Assembly: GCF_002154575.1 (NCBI RefSeq)
Contig: NZ_MUBA01000011.1
Span: forward strand, 1 to 36,214
Source of the DNA: Streptomyces bobili
GTDB taxonomy: Bacteria; Actinomycetota; Actinomycetes; Streptomycetales; Streptomycetaceae
Length of the DNA stretch: 36,214 nt
Direction: 5' to 3'
The notes beneath the pieces are model-generated. The model was not told the origin of the DNA. It saw only the letters and a list, made by a program, of their open reading frames with translations, and did not search any database. Made by a program: the position numbers and the translations under genes. Shown here piece after piece: positions 8,950-16,711 of this stretch (positions within the stretch are counted from its first letter, which is position 1; each line of letters begins with the position of its first letter).

Positions 8950-9678
8950 TCAGGGCCGGGGTACGACCGCGCCGCCCGGCCAGTCCGCCATCGGGGTCAG
9001 GAGCATGCGGCCCGCGAAGCCGACCGCCGCGTCGAGGCGGTCGGCGAACTCCCCGGCCACGTCGGGGAGACGGCGCAGTGCCCACAGGGCACGGGCCGCG
9101 GACCAGGTCGCCTCGCGGGCCCGCTCCAGGCTCCAGGAGCCGAGCAGGTGGGTCAGCGGATCGGCGATCTGGAGCAGGTCGGGGCCCGGCATCAGCTCCT
9201 CGCGGATGCGTTCCTCCAACGCCACCAGCACCTCGCCCACCCGGTCGAACTCGTCCTCCAGGTCGGCCGGTTCACAGCCGAGGCTCTGACAGGCGTCCAC
9301 GACGGCGAGCACGAGGTCGTGCCCGATATGGGCGTTGATGCCCGCGAGCGCGAACTGCAGTGGCCGTACGCCCGGATGGCGGCGGAGCTGGAACAGCGGG
9401 CGCCAGCAGGCCGGCGGGCGCAGGTCGGCCGTGGCCGCCTCGACGGCGGCGAGATATCTCTCCGCGAACCGTACGTCGAGCGTGACCGCGGCTCGGGCGT
9501 CGGGGAACCGGCCGGTGTCGATGTGCCGGTCCACCTCCCGCGTCACGGCGAGATAGACGCGGTTGAAGACGGCGATGCCGTCCCGTGGCGGGAGGGCCGC
9601 GTCGAGGGCGCGCATGCGGGAGAGCACCCCCTCGACGGACGTGTCGGGAGGAGGGACGAACTGTTCCAGGTGCGGCAT
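8950..9678 (-). CDS. DUF5995-like conserved protein of unknown function
   Basis: The 242-aa protein starts at ATG 9676-9678 (minus strand); the open frame extends upstream without any recognisable sequence. The text DGIAVFNRVYLAVTREV followed by FQLRRHPGVRPLQFALAGINAHIGHDLVLAVVDAC fits what I recall of the DUF5995 family, with conserved Asn and His in the NAHIGHDL helix. It looks mainly helical and cytosolic, without signal peptide or membrane segments. It converges on the monooxygenase gene with only 36 bases between the stops. The helix bundle with conserved His could be a metal or ligand site, but no function is known to me. Confidence 0.75.
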   Translation of the reverse strand: MPHLEQFVPPPDTSVEGVLSRMRALDAALPPRDGIAVFNRVYLAVTREVDRHIDTGRFPDARAAVTLDVRFAERYLAAVEAATADLRPPACWRPLFQLRRHPGVRPLQFALAGINAHIGHDLVLAVVDACQSLGCEPADLEDEFDRVGEVLVALEERIREELMPGPDLLQIADPLTHLLGSWSLERAREATWSAARALWALRRLPDVAGEFADRLDAAVGFAGRMLLTPMADWPGGAVVPRP

Positions 9679-9706
9679 GCAGGAAGAGTCGCAGCCCCGG
9701 GCGGGC

Positions 9707-9728
9707 CCGCGGGCCGGCGGGCCCGCGG
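9707..9728 (-). terminator. Hairpin between the MFS gene and the DUF5995-like gene
   Basis: CCGCGGGC and GCCCGCGG form an 8-bp stem around CGGCGG. It lies about 170 bases past the stop of the minus-strand MFS gene and 29 bases before the next gene start. There is no T-run, so the role is uncertain. Confidence 0.35.
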
Positions 9729-9900
9729 CTTCCCCGGAACGGGGGAACGGTTCTTTCGCGGGGAGGTCAACGACGACCGTCGGCCGGTGTGGTCGCCGGT
9801 GATGCGGACCGGCGTGCCGCCCGCTCCCTTCGAGCACGCACGGCCCGGACTGTCGCAGCCCGACGCGGCGACCATGCGCCCCACGCCGGGGGCGAGCCGC

Positions 9901-11112
9901 TCAGGAGCGCGGGCCGGGCACCGCCGCGTCCGGCGCACCCGCCTTCACCGGCGTACGCTCGCCGGCGCGCAGGACGCCCGCGAACAGGACGAGCCCGAAG
10001 GCCAGCGCCGTCACCACGGCGAACGACACCATCAGGCTGCTCGCCTGCGCCACCCCGCCGATCAGGCTCGGCGCGATCAGCCCGGAGGTGTAGGTGATCG
10101 TCGCGACACCCGCGATGGCCTGGCTGGGATTGGGGCCGCTGTGCCCGGCCGCCGCGAAGCAGAGCGGGACCACGACGGCGATGCCCAGGCCCATCATCCC
10201 GAACCCGCCCATCGCCGCCGCCGGATGATCCGCCACCACGATCAGCAGCCCGCCCGCGACGGCCAGCACGCCGCCGGCACGGACCGTGCGGACCGCACCG
10301 AACCGGTTCACGACCGCGTCCCCCACGAGCCGGGCCACCGCCATCGTGAGCATGAAGCCGGTCGTGCAGGCCGCGGCGAGACCGGCGGAGGTGCCGAGGT
10401 GGTCCTCCAGGTAGACCGCCGACCAGTCCAGGCTCGCGCCCTCCGCGAACACCGCGCAGAACCCGACCGCGCCGATCAGCAGCGCCGAGCGGGGCGGCAG
10501 TGTGAAGCGCGGCGGGGCCTCCTCGTCCTCGGTGGGCCGCAGGTCGAGCACCCAACGGCAGGCCAGCAGGCCGAGCACGGTGAGGGCGGCGGCTGCCAGC
10601 ACATGGTGCAGGCGCGCGTCCGTGCCCAGGTGCGCGGCCAGGGTCCCGCCCGCCGAGCCGATCAGGGCGCCCGCGCTCCACATGCCGTGCAGGCCAGACA
10701 TGATCGACTTGTCGAGCCGCCTCTCGACCTCGACACCGAGGGCGTTCATCACCACGTCGGCCATGCCCGCGGTGGCGCCGTAGACGAACATCGCCAGGCA
10801 CAGGGTGAGCATGTTCGGTGCGAGCGAGGGCAGGACCAGTGCCAGCGTCCACAGCGTGAGCAGCCCGCGCAGGGCCGCGCGGCTGCCGTAGCGGTGCGTG
10901 ATCCGGCTCGCCAGCGGCATCGCGCAGGAGGCGCCGAACGCCGTGAAGGCCAGGGCGAAGCCGAGCTGGCCGGCGCTCACGGAGGCGTGGTCCTGGATCC
11001 ACGGCACCCGGGTGGCGAAGGAGCCGGTGACCGCGCCGTGCACGGCGAACACCGCGGCCACGGCGTACCGGGCCCGCCGTAGGTCCGACGGTGCGTAGGT
11101 CACTTCGCTCAT
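9901..11112 (-). CDS. Major facilitator superfamily transporter next to a ROK regulator
   Basis: The 403-aa protein has about 12 hydrophobic segments in two halves, starting with RYAVAAVFAVHGAVTGSFATRVPWIQD, a start typical of the bacterial FucP/YbjJ-like MFS branch. Motif A is degenerate (ASRITHRYGSRAALRG). It is divergent from the ROK regulator at 11265, with 152 bases between starts and an operator-like palindrome at 11192-11212. ROK regulators usually respond to sugars, so a sugar or sugar-derivative exporter or importer is possible. The start ATG has a GGAGGGG-rich stretch upstream. Confidence 0.85.
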   Translation of the reverse strand: MSEVTYAPSDLRRARYAVAAVFAVHGAVTGSFATRVPWIQDHASVSAGQLGFALAFTAFGASCAMPLASRITHRYGSRAALRGLLTLWTLALVLPSLAPNMLTLCLAMFVYGATAGMADVVMNALGVEVERRLDKSIMSGLHGMWSAGALIGSAGGTLAAHLGTDARLHHVLAAAALTVLGLLACRWVLDLRPTEDEEAPPRFTLPPRSALLIGAVGFCAVFAEGASLDWSAVYLEDHLGTSAGLAAACTTGFMLTMAVARLVGDAVVNRFGAVRTVRAGGVLAVAGGLLIVVADHPAAAMGGFGMMGLGIAVVVPLCFAAAGHSGPNPSQAIAGVATITYTSGLIAPSLIGGVAQASSLMVSFAVVTALAFGLVLFAGVLRAGERTPVKAGAPDAAVPGPRS

Positions 11113-11191
11113 GCCTGGAACCCCTCCTCGCCAGTGTGCCGCCCGGCGCGGTGCCGTGCGCGGGCCGCGTCGTCGCGGCGCCTGCGTAAAC

Positions 11192-11212
11192 TATCAGGGA
11201 CCCTGCCTGATA
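11192..11212. promoter_or_regulatory. Operator-like palindrome between MFS and ROK genes
   Basis: TATCAGG, a 7-base spacer (GACCCTG) and CCTGATA form a perfect 7-bp inverted repeat in an AT-richer island of the divergent intergenic region. It lies 80 bases before the MFS start and 53 bases before the ROK start, as expected for autoregulation by the ROK protein. Confidence 0.6.
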
Positions 11213-11264
11213 AATAGAGGCCGGTCCCGCGTGACGCTCCGGCGCCCATGGGAGGATTCCGCGC

Positions 11265-12503
11265 ATGCCCGCATCACCGAGTACCGCCCGAGCCATCAAC
11301 GACCGGCTCGCCCTGCGCCTCATGCAGGACCAAGGGCCGTTGACGGCGGGCCAGTTGAAGCAGCTCACCGGCCTGTCCCGGCCCACCGTCGCCGACCTCG
11401 TCGAACGCCTCGCCGCCGCCGGCCTGATCGAGGTCGTCGGCGAGGCGGGGGAGCAGAGGCGCGGCCCGAACGCCCGGCTGTACGGCATCGTCACCGGCCG
11501 CGCCCACCTCGCGGCGCTGGACGTGCGCACCGAGGGCGTCGCCGTGCTGGTCTCCGACCTGGTGGGGCGGGTGCTCGCCGAGGCGTCCGTGCCGATCGGC
11601 GGCGACATCGGCACCGGGCCCGCGGTGGAGCAGGCGGTGACCGTCGTGGAGCGGGCGCTGAAGGAGTCCGGCGCCGACCGGCTGCACACCGTCGGCATCG
11701 GCGCCCCCGGTCTGATCGACCCCGCCAGCGGCGAACTGCGTGACTCCTCCGGCCTGCCGGCCTGGCACCGCCGTCTGGTGGCCGCCCTCCAGGAACGGCT
11801 CCCGGAGGCCCGCGTGACGGTCGAGAACGAGACCAACCTCGCCGCCCTGGCCGAACAGCGCGAGGGCGCCGCCAGCGACCGGGACACCTTCGTGCTGCTG
11901 TGGCTCGGCCACGGCACGGGTGCGGCCGTCGTCCTGGACGGTGCCCTGCGCCGGGGAGCCTCCGGCGGGACCGGCGAGATCGGGTTCCTGCCGGTCCCCG
12001 GCACCACCGGCCTGCCGTCGGCCACGGACTGCGAGGGCGGCTTCCACTCCCTGGCGGGCTCGGCGGCGGTGGTCGCGCTGGCACGGGAGCACGGAATCGG
12101 ACCGGCCCGGGAACCGGTGCCCGGCGAACCGGAGGCCGCGGCCCTGGTACGGGCGGCGGTGGCACAGTCGCCGGACGCTGCGGACGGGGCCGCCGACAGC
12201 ACCCCGGGCAGCGGCCTCGACACCGCCTCCTGCGGCCGCTTCCTCGACGCCCTCGCCGACCGGCTCGCCATCGGCGCCGCCTCCGTCGTCGCCGTCCTCG
12301 ACCCCGGGTGCGTGGTGCTCGGCGGGGAGGTCGGCCAGGCCGGCGGCGAGGCCCTCGCGACACGGGTGGCGGACCGGCTGCGGCGGATGGCACCGCTTCC
12401 CACCCAGGTACGCCCGAGCCTCCTGGGCGGTGCCGCCGTACTGCGCGGGGCACTGCTGACGGCACGGGAGTCCGCCCAGGAGGAACTGTTCGGGGGCCAG
12501 TGA
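11265..12503 (+). CDS. ROK-family transcriptional regulator lacking the zinc-binding cysteine motif
   Basis: The 412-aa protein has an N-terminal winged HTH (LTAGQLKQLTGLSRPTVADLVERLAAAGLIEV) followed by a ROK sugar-kinase-like domain (VGIGAPGLIDP, VENETNLAALAEQ, LWLGHGTGAAVVLDGALRRGASGGTGEIG). Where ROK proteins normally carry CxCGxxGCxE after the His site, this one has only SATDCEGGFHSLAG, so the structural zinc site is missing. This argues for a pure ligand-sensing regulator rather than a kinase. GGGAGG at 11250-11255 supports the ATG. The MFS gene is divergent across a palindrome. Residues 285-325 are a low-complexity Ala/Pro-rich insertion. Confidence 0.87.
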   Translation: MPASPSTARAINDRLALRLMQDQGPLTAGQLKQLTGLSRPTVADLVERLAAAGLIEVVGEAGEQRRGPNARLYGIVTGRAHLAALDVRTEGVAVLVSDLVGRVLAEASVPIGGDIGTGPAVEQAVTVVERALKESGADRLHTVGIGAPGLIDPASGELRDSSGLPAWHRRLVAALQERLPEARVTVENETNLAALAEQREGAASDRDTFVLLWLGHGTGAAVVLDGALRRGASGGTGEIGFLPVPGTTGLPSATDCEGGFHSLAGSAAVVALAREHGIGPAREPVPGEPEAAALVRAAVAQSPDAADGAADSTPGSGLDTASCGRFLDALADRLAIGAASVVAVLDPGCVVLGGEVGQAGGEALATRVADRLRRMAPLPTQVRPSLLGGAAVLRGALLTARESAQEELFGGQ

Positions 12504-12533
12504 GTTTCTCCGTGAGCGGTCACGCCATGGAGA

Positions 12534-12580
12534 GGCCCGGCGGCGGGCAAGGGCCGTCGTCACCGCCGCCGGGCCGGTCT
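12534..12580. terminator. Bidirectional terminator between the convergent ROK and chitinase genes
   Basis: A perfect 13-bp stem: GGCCCGGCGGCGG (12534-12546) pairs with CCGCCGCCGGGCC (12563-12575), with a 16-base loop and TCTTA after it. It lies between two converging stops at 12503 and 12595. Confidence 0.75.
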
Positions 12581-12594
12581 TACGGGGTCAGAGG

Positions 12595-14973
12595 TCAGCA
12601 GGCGCCGAGGTCCTGCCACACTCCCCATTCACCGGTGGTGCCGGGCTCCTCGCCCTTCGTCCACCACTTGGCACGCCAGCCGTGCCCCCGGTGGGACACC
12701 TTGCTCTCGCCGACGTACTCCGTCGTCGCCGTCCAGGCCGGGGCGGCGCACTGCCCGGTCCCGCCGGAGCCGGAGGGCGACGGGGAGACACTCCCCGACG
12801 GGCTAGGGCTCGGGCTGGCGCTGGTACTCGGGCTGGGGCTGGGGCTCGCTCCCGGCTCCACCACCGTCGTGCCCCGCGTCAGATCCCCGGCCAGCGCGTA
12901 CGTCCGCCCCTCGAAGGTCACCGTCCAGTTCGAGGGCGTCGACACGGGCAGGTAGTACACGAGGTCCACCTCCGCCGACGCCCCCGGCGCCAGCGTCTGC
13001 CAGGCCGGCAGCTTCAGCGAGACCCGGTGGTAACTGCCCTTGAGGCCGCCGACGTTGCTCCCCGTGTGATCGCTGCTGAGCACCGAAGTCCCCCAGCCCG
13101 ACTGGTCCTTGGCGTTGCCGGGCGCCGAGGTGCCGTAGTCGAAGCGGAACTCCGTGCCGCCGGGAAGGGTAGTGGACGTGTTGTTGGTGATCTTCAGCTT
13201 GGGGCTGATCGGGTAGTTGGAGTCGCCGAGCGGGAACTGCCCGAACTCCACGTCGATCTTCAGCGCCTGGGCAGGCAGTTCCACCGTCGAGCGCTTGGCG
13301 CCGTACGGCGAGGCGGACCTGAACTTCTCGTACATGGCGGAGGTCAGCGTCGACCCCGGCTCGTACTGCCCCTTGGCCGCGTTCCAGCCGTAGTCGCCGG
13401 CCAGCTCCCACACCATCGTGCCGCCGATGCCCTGGTCGACCACGTAGTCGGCCTTGGCGGCGACGGACTGCTCGTCCTCGGTGGACAGGAACACCTTCTT
13501 CTCGGCGTTCCACAGCCAGGGCGCGACCAGCGTGGCGTCGTACTTGCGGGCGTAGGTGCCGGTCAGGCGGGTGTCGGCCGGGAAGCCGTACCGGGTGACG
13601 TAGTCGCCGACGACGCCCTTCTCCAGGTTCTTGGCGTGCCACATCGGGTTGGAGCCCGCGGGCGCCTCCCGGCCCGCGGTGTCGAGGTCGTGCCAGAGGT
13701 TGTCGATGCCGACGGCGCCGTCCCCGCACCTGGTGAGCCCGGAGCCGGCCGGACAGGTGGTCGTGGCCGCTCTGCCCCACAGCCCGTCGGTCCCGCCGGT
13801 CACGTTCTTGAATCCCCGTGTGTAGTACGGGAGTCCGATGTTGATCCGGCCGGCCGGCATCGACCCGCGGAAGTAGTGGTAGGCCCAGTCGGTGTTGAGA
13901 TAGCCGATCCCGCCGTACTGGGACGTCGAATACACGCCCGCCGCGGCGAGTTCGGCGTCCTTGCCGTCGTCGAAGAGGGAGGCGTTCGGACCGACGTACT
14001 CGTTCCAGGCGCCGTGCAGGTCGTACGACATGATGTTGACGTAGTCCAGGTATTTCTGGACCTGGAAGGTCTCCATGCCGCGCAGCAGATATCCGGACGA
14101 GGGGGCGGCCACCGACAGCAGGTAGTGCCTGCCGTCCGCCGATCCCGCGCGGTCGAGCTTCTCGCGCAGGCTCTTCATCAGGGCCGCGTAGCCCTTGACC
14201 AGGCCGGAGCGGCGGGCGTTGGAGAGGGACCAGTCGAGCGGATTGCCCGCGTCCTTCATGGTCGTCGGGTATTCGTAGTCGATGTCGACGCCGTTGAAGC
14301 CGTACTTCCTGATGAAGTCGACGGCGGAATTCGCGAAGGTGTCGATGCCGGCCTGGTTGACGGAGCCGTCCGCGTTCGTGGCCATCGAGTAGAAGCCGCC
14401 GGAGTTCACCCGGGTGCCGTCGGCGGCGAAATAGCCTCCGGTCTCCGCCCAGCCGCCCACGGAGATCAGGGTCTTGACGTCCGGGTGCTGCTTCTTGAAT
14501 TTGTTGAGCAGGTTGAAATGACCCTGGTAGGGGAGTGCCGGGTCCATTTCGGCGCCGGCCACTCCCGGCCAGGTCATCCCGGTCGCCGCGTTGGCCGCCC
14601 CGTCCGCGCCGACGGAGAGCTTGTTGGCGCCGTCGACGTGTGCGAAGGCGTAGTTGAGGTGGGTGACCTTGTCCCAGGGGATGTCCGGGGCCAGGTAGGC
14701 GGGTGTGCCGTCCTTGCCGGTGCGCCAGCCGGTGAAGTAGCCGATCACCCGGCGCTGGTGGTCGGCGCCCATCTTCTCCCGGCCGGCCGTGTCATAGACC
14801 GAGCAGTAGGGGACGTCCACGCCCGGCGTCGCGTACAGCCCGTCGGGGCGGCAGGAGCCCTGGTCGGCCGCGTTCGAGACGGTGGCCGGGAGTCCGGCGA
14901 GCAGCAGGCCCGCGACGGCAGCCGCGGCGGCGAGCAGCGCGGGTCTCGCCCGGTGTCGTGAGGGGGACAGCAC
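12595..14973 (-). CDS. Secreted modular GH18 chitinase with C-terminal chitin-binding domain
   Basis: The 792-aa protein has a Sec signal at residues 1-35 (LLAAAAAVAGLLLAG, cleavage near SNA-AD). The GH18 barrel spans about 72-550, with SVGGW at 171 and the catalytic motif NGVDIDYEYP, Glu234 being the proton donor; the first position of DxxDxDxE is Asn227 instead of Asp. Then come an Ig/CBM-like accessory domain (about 565-705), a Ser-Pro linker and a 51-residue CBM5/12-like module beginning CAAPAWTATTEYVGESKVSH and rich in Trp. It would hydrolyse chitin outside the cell. The GTG start has AGAGGA upstream. The promoter carries DasR/chitin-type repeats shared with the second chitinase. It corresponds, from memory, to SCO1444. 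Confidence 0.92.
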   Translation of the reverse strand: MLSPSRHRARPALLAAAAAVAGLLLAGLPATVSNAADQGSCRPDGLYATPGVDVPYCSVYDTAGREKMGADHQRRVIGYFTGWRTGKDGTPAYLAPDIPWDKVTHLNYAFAHVDGANKLSVGADGAANAATGMTWPGVAGAEMDPALPYQGHFNLLNKFKKQHPDVKTLISVGGWAETGGYFAADGTRVNSGGFYSMATNADGSVNQAGIDTFANSAVDFIRKYGFNGVDIDYEYPTTMKDAGNPLDWSLSNARRSGLVKGYAALMKSLREKLDRAGSADGRHYLLSVAAPSSGYLLRGMETFQVQKYLDYVNIMSYDLHGAWNEYVGPNASLFDDGKDAELAAAGVYSTSQYGGIGYLNTDWAYHYFRGSMPAGRINIGLPYYTRGFKNVTGGTDGLWGRAATTTCPAGSGLTRCGDGAVGIDNLWHDLDTAGREAPAGSNPMWHAKNLEKGVVGDYVTRYGFPADTRLTGTYARKYDATLVAPWLWNAEKKVFLSTEDEQSVAAKADYVVDQGIGGTMVWELAGDYGWNAAKGQYEPGSTLTSAMYEKFRSASPYGAKRSTVELPAQALKIDVEFGQFPLGDSNYPISPKLKITNNTSTTLPGGTEFRFDYGTSAPGNAKDQSGWGTSVLSSDHTGSNVGGLKGSYHRVSLKLPAWQTLAPGASAEVDLVYYLPVSTPSNWTVTFEGRTYALAGDLTRGTTVVEPGASPSPSPSTSASPSPSPSGSVSPSPSGSGGTGQCAAPAWTATTEYVGESKVSHRGHGWRAKWWTKGEEPGTTGEWGVWQDLGAC

Positions 14974-15003
14974 AGTCGGTTCCTCTCCACGGAAGTTGCG
15001 CAG

Positions 15004-15047
15004 ACCCTAGAGAGGACTAGACCAGTGAGTCAATAGGTATGGACCAA
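15004..15047 (-). promoter_or_regulatory. Chitin-regulated promoter with 12-bp direct repeats and a DasR-like site
   Basis: On the minus strand -35 is TTGACT (15028-15033) and -10 is TAGGGT (15004-15009), with an 18-base spacer. Two direct repeats, TTGGTCCATACC (15036-15047) and CTGGTCTAGTCC (15014-15025), lie 22 bases apart and flank the -35. The second sits in ACTGGTCTAGTCCTCT (15011-15026), which agrees with the DasR consensus ACTGGTCTAGACCACT at 14 of 16 positions. Repeats of this type are known in Streptomyces chitinase promoters for chitin induction and glucose repression. Confidence 0.75.
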
Positions 15048-15190
15048 TTTGAAGGGGCGTGCCGGGGCGGAGAGTTGGGGCCCCGACGGGCCGTCCGAGA
15101 TGTCCATGCGCACCCCCTGTGAGCCACCCCACAGACTTCGCCCGCATGGACCGGTACCGGGCGTGGCACACTGGCCCTGTACCTACAGCA

Positions 15191-15317
15191 GCGCACTCCG
15201 GGGTCGGTGAAAGTCCGAACCGGCGGTTACAGTCCGCGACCCGGTCGCTTCCAGCGACCGGTTGACCAGGTGAAATTCCTGGACCGACGGTTAAAGTCCG
15301 GATGGGAGGCAGTGCGC
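15191..15317 (+). ncRNA. FMN riboswitch (RFN element)
   Basis: The conserved RFN blocks occur in order: GGTGAAAGTCCGAACCGGCGGT, ACAGTCCGCGACC, CAGGTGAAATTCCTGGACCGACGGT and TAAAGTCCGGATGGGAGGCAG, closed by P1 pairing GCGCACT (15191-15197) with AGTGCGC (15311-15317). It binds FMN and turns down the riboflavin operon that starts 150 bases downstream. Directly after P1 a second hairpin (about 15316-15345, CGGCGGGCA with TGCCGCCG) and a palindrome at 15353-15370 could serve as expression platform. Confidence 0.96.
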
Positions 15318-15352
15318 GGCGGGCAGGCATTCGTGCGTGCCGCCGAATATGT

Positions 15353-15370
15353 ACTCGTCCGCGGACGAGT
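15353..15370 (+). promoter_or_regulatory. 18-bp palindrome between the FMN riboswitch and ribE
   Basis: ACTCGTCCGCGGACGAGT is a perfect palindrome 36 bases after the riboswitch P1 stem and 98 bases before the ribE start. As RNA it would form a strong hairpin, but no U-run follows. It may be part of the riboswitch expression platform, a weak terminator or a protein site. Confidence 0.4.
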
Positions 15371-15467
15371 CTGTCCGGCGTCGCCCCCGGTGTCCTCGCC
15401 CGTTTCATTCTGTCGTCTTCGACAGGCCCCGGAGTCCGTGCCCGAATGAGGCAGGAGGACCCGGGAA

Positions 15468-16073
15468 GTGTTCACCGGAATCGTCGAAGAACTGGGTGAG
15501 GTCACCGCCGTCGAGAATCTCGGCGACGCCTCCCGTTTCCGGCTGCGCGGCCCCGTCGTCACCGACGGCGCCAAGCACGGCGACTCCATCGCCGTGAACG
15601 GGGTCTGTCTCACCGTCGTCGAGCACGAGGGTGACGAGTTCACCGCCGACGTCATGGCGGAGACCCTGAAGCGTTCCAGCCTCGGCGCCCTCACCGTCGG
15701 CTCCCGCGTCAACCTCGAACGGCCCACGGCCGTCGGCGCGCGCCTCGGCGGCCACATCGTGCAGGGCCACGTCGACGGCACCGGACAGGTGCTGGAGCGC
15801 ACGCCCTCCGAACACTGGGAGATCGTCAAGGTCGCGCTCCCCGCCGACCTCGCCCGGTACGTCGTCGAGAAGGGCTCCATCACCGTCGACGGCATCAGCC
15901 TCACCGTCGTCGAAGCAGGCCAGGACCACTTCACCGTCAGCCTCATCCCCACCACCCTCGACCTGACCACCCTCGGCCTGAAGCAGCCCGGCGACCCGGT
16001 CAACCTCGAGGTCGACATCGTCGCCAAGTACGTGGAGCGGCTGATGGCCGCCAACGGGGGAGCGGCGAAGTGA
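15468..16073 (+). CDS. ribE: Riboflavin synthase, alpha subunit
   Basis: The 201-aa protein has the two lumazine-binding repeats. The first starts MFTGIVEELGEV and contains DSIAVNGVCLTVV; the second contains GHIVQGHVDGTG and GSITVDGISLTVV. It converts two 6,7-dimethyl-8-ribityllumazines to riboflavin plus the pyrimidinedione. The GTG start follows AGGAGG at 15453-15458. It is the first gene behind the FMN riboswitch and overlaps ribM by four bases (GTGA). Homologues are also called ribC. Confidence 0.96.
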   Translation: MFTGIVEELGEVTAVENLGDASRFRLRGPVVTDGAKHGDSIAVNGVCLTVVEHEGDEFTADVMAETLKRSSLGALTVGSRVNLERPTAVGARLGGHIVQGHVDGTGQVLERTPSEHWEIVKVALPADLARYVVEKGSITVDGISLTVVEAGQDHFTVSLIPTTLDLTTLGLKQPGDPVNLEVDIVAKYVERLMAANGGAAK

Positions 16074-16711
16074 ACTCGCTGAACTCCGAGGCCTTCGTCC
16101 TCTTCGACCAGCACATCCTCTGGTCGGACATGGTCGGCAACATCCTCGGCCTGGCCGGCCTCGCGCTCGGCTGGCGCAGGTCCATCTGGAGCTGGCCCGT
16201 CCAGTTCCTCTCCGGCCTCATCCTCTTCGGCGCCTTCTTCGGCCACCTGACCGGCAGCGCCGGCAAACAGGCCGTCGTCATGACCGTCGCCCTCTACGGC
16301 TGGTGGCAGTGGAACCGCGACCGCAGCGGATCCGCCGACGGCCACATCACCCCGCGCTTCGCCACCTGGCGTGAGCGCGCCGCCATGGCCGGCGCCGCCG
16401 CCGCGGGCACCGTCGCCGTGGCCCTCCTCTTCAAGGCCTACCCGACCCTGTCCTGGGACCCCTGGCCCGACGCCTACATCTTCGTCGGCACCATCGTCGC
16501 CATGTACGCCCAGGCCAGGGGCATGGTCGAGTTCTGGTTCGCCTGGCTCCTCGTCGACCTCGTCGGCGTCCCCCTGAACTTCGCCAACGGCTACGCCTTC
16601 TCCGGCTTCGTCTACGTCATCTACGGCGCGCTCGTCCTGTGGGGCATGCGCGACTGGTGGCTGCGCTCCCGCACGGGTTCGCGGCCCGCTCTGGAAGGAG
16701 CGCCCGCATGA
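16070..16711 (+). CDS. ribM: PnuC-family riboflavin transporter RibM
   Basis: The 213-aa integral membrane protein has about seven hydrophobic segments. The early [20 protein letters not shown] and [16 protein letters not shown], with the aromatic WxxW-type segment, are typical of the PnuC family; in actinobacteria this branch (RibM) imports riboflavin. Its position inside the riboflavin operon, with GTGA overlap to ribE upstream and ATGA overlap to ribBA downstream, supports riboflavin rather than nicotinamide riboside as substrate. Control is presumably by the shared FMN riboswitch. Confidence 0.88.
   Translation: MNSLNSEAFVLFDQHILWSDMVGNILGLAGLALGWRRSIWSWPVQFLSGLILFGAFFGHLTGSAGKQAVVMTVALYGWWQWNRDRSGSADGHITPRFATWRERAAMAGAAAAGTVAVALLFKAYPTLSWDPWPDAYIFVGTIVAMYAQARGMVEFWFAWLLVDLVGVPLNFANGYAFSGFVYVIYGALVLWGMRDWWLRSRTGSRPALEGAPA

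Noticed and set aside
9148..11082. 644-codon plus-strand open frame across the DUF5995-like and MFS genes
   Set aside because: Spans two well-supported minus-strand genes and the gap between them; His/Arg/Gln-rich with no recognisable family.
12682..14961. 759-codon plus-strand open frame opposite the first chitinase
   Set aside because: Low-complexity Val/Arg/Gly sequence with no domain; a shadow of the real minus-strand gene.
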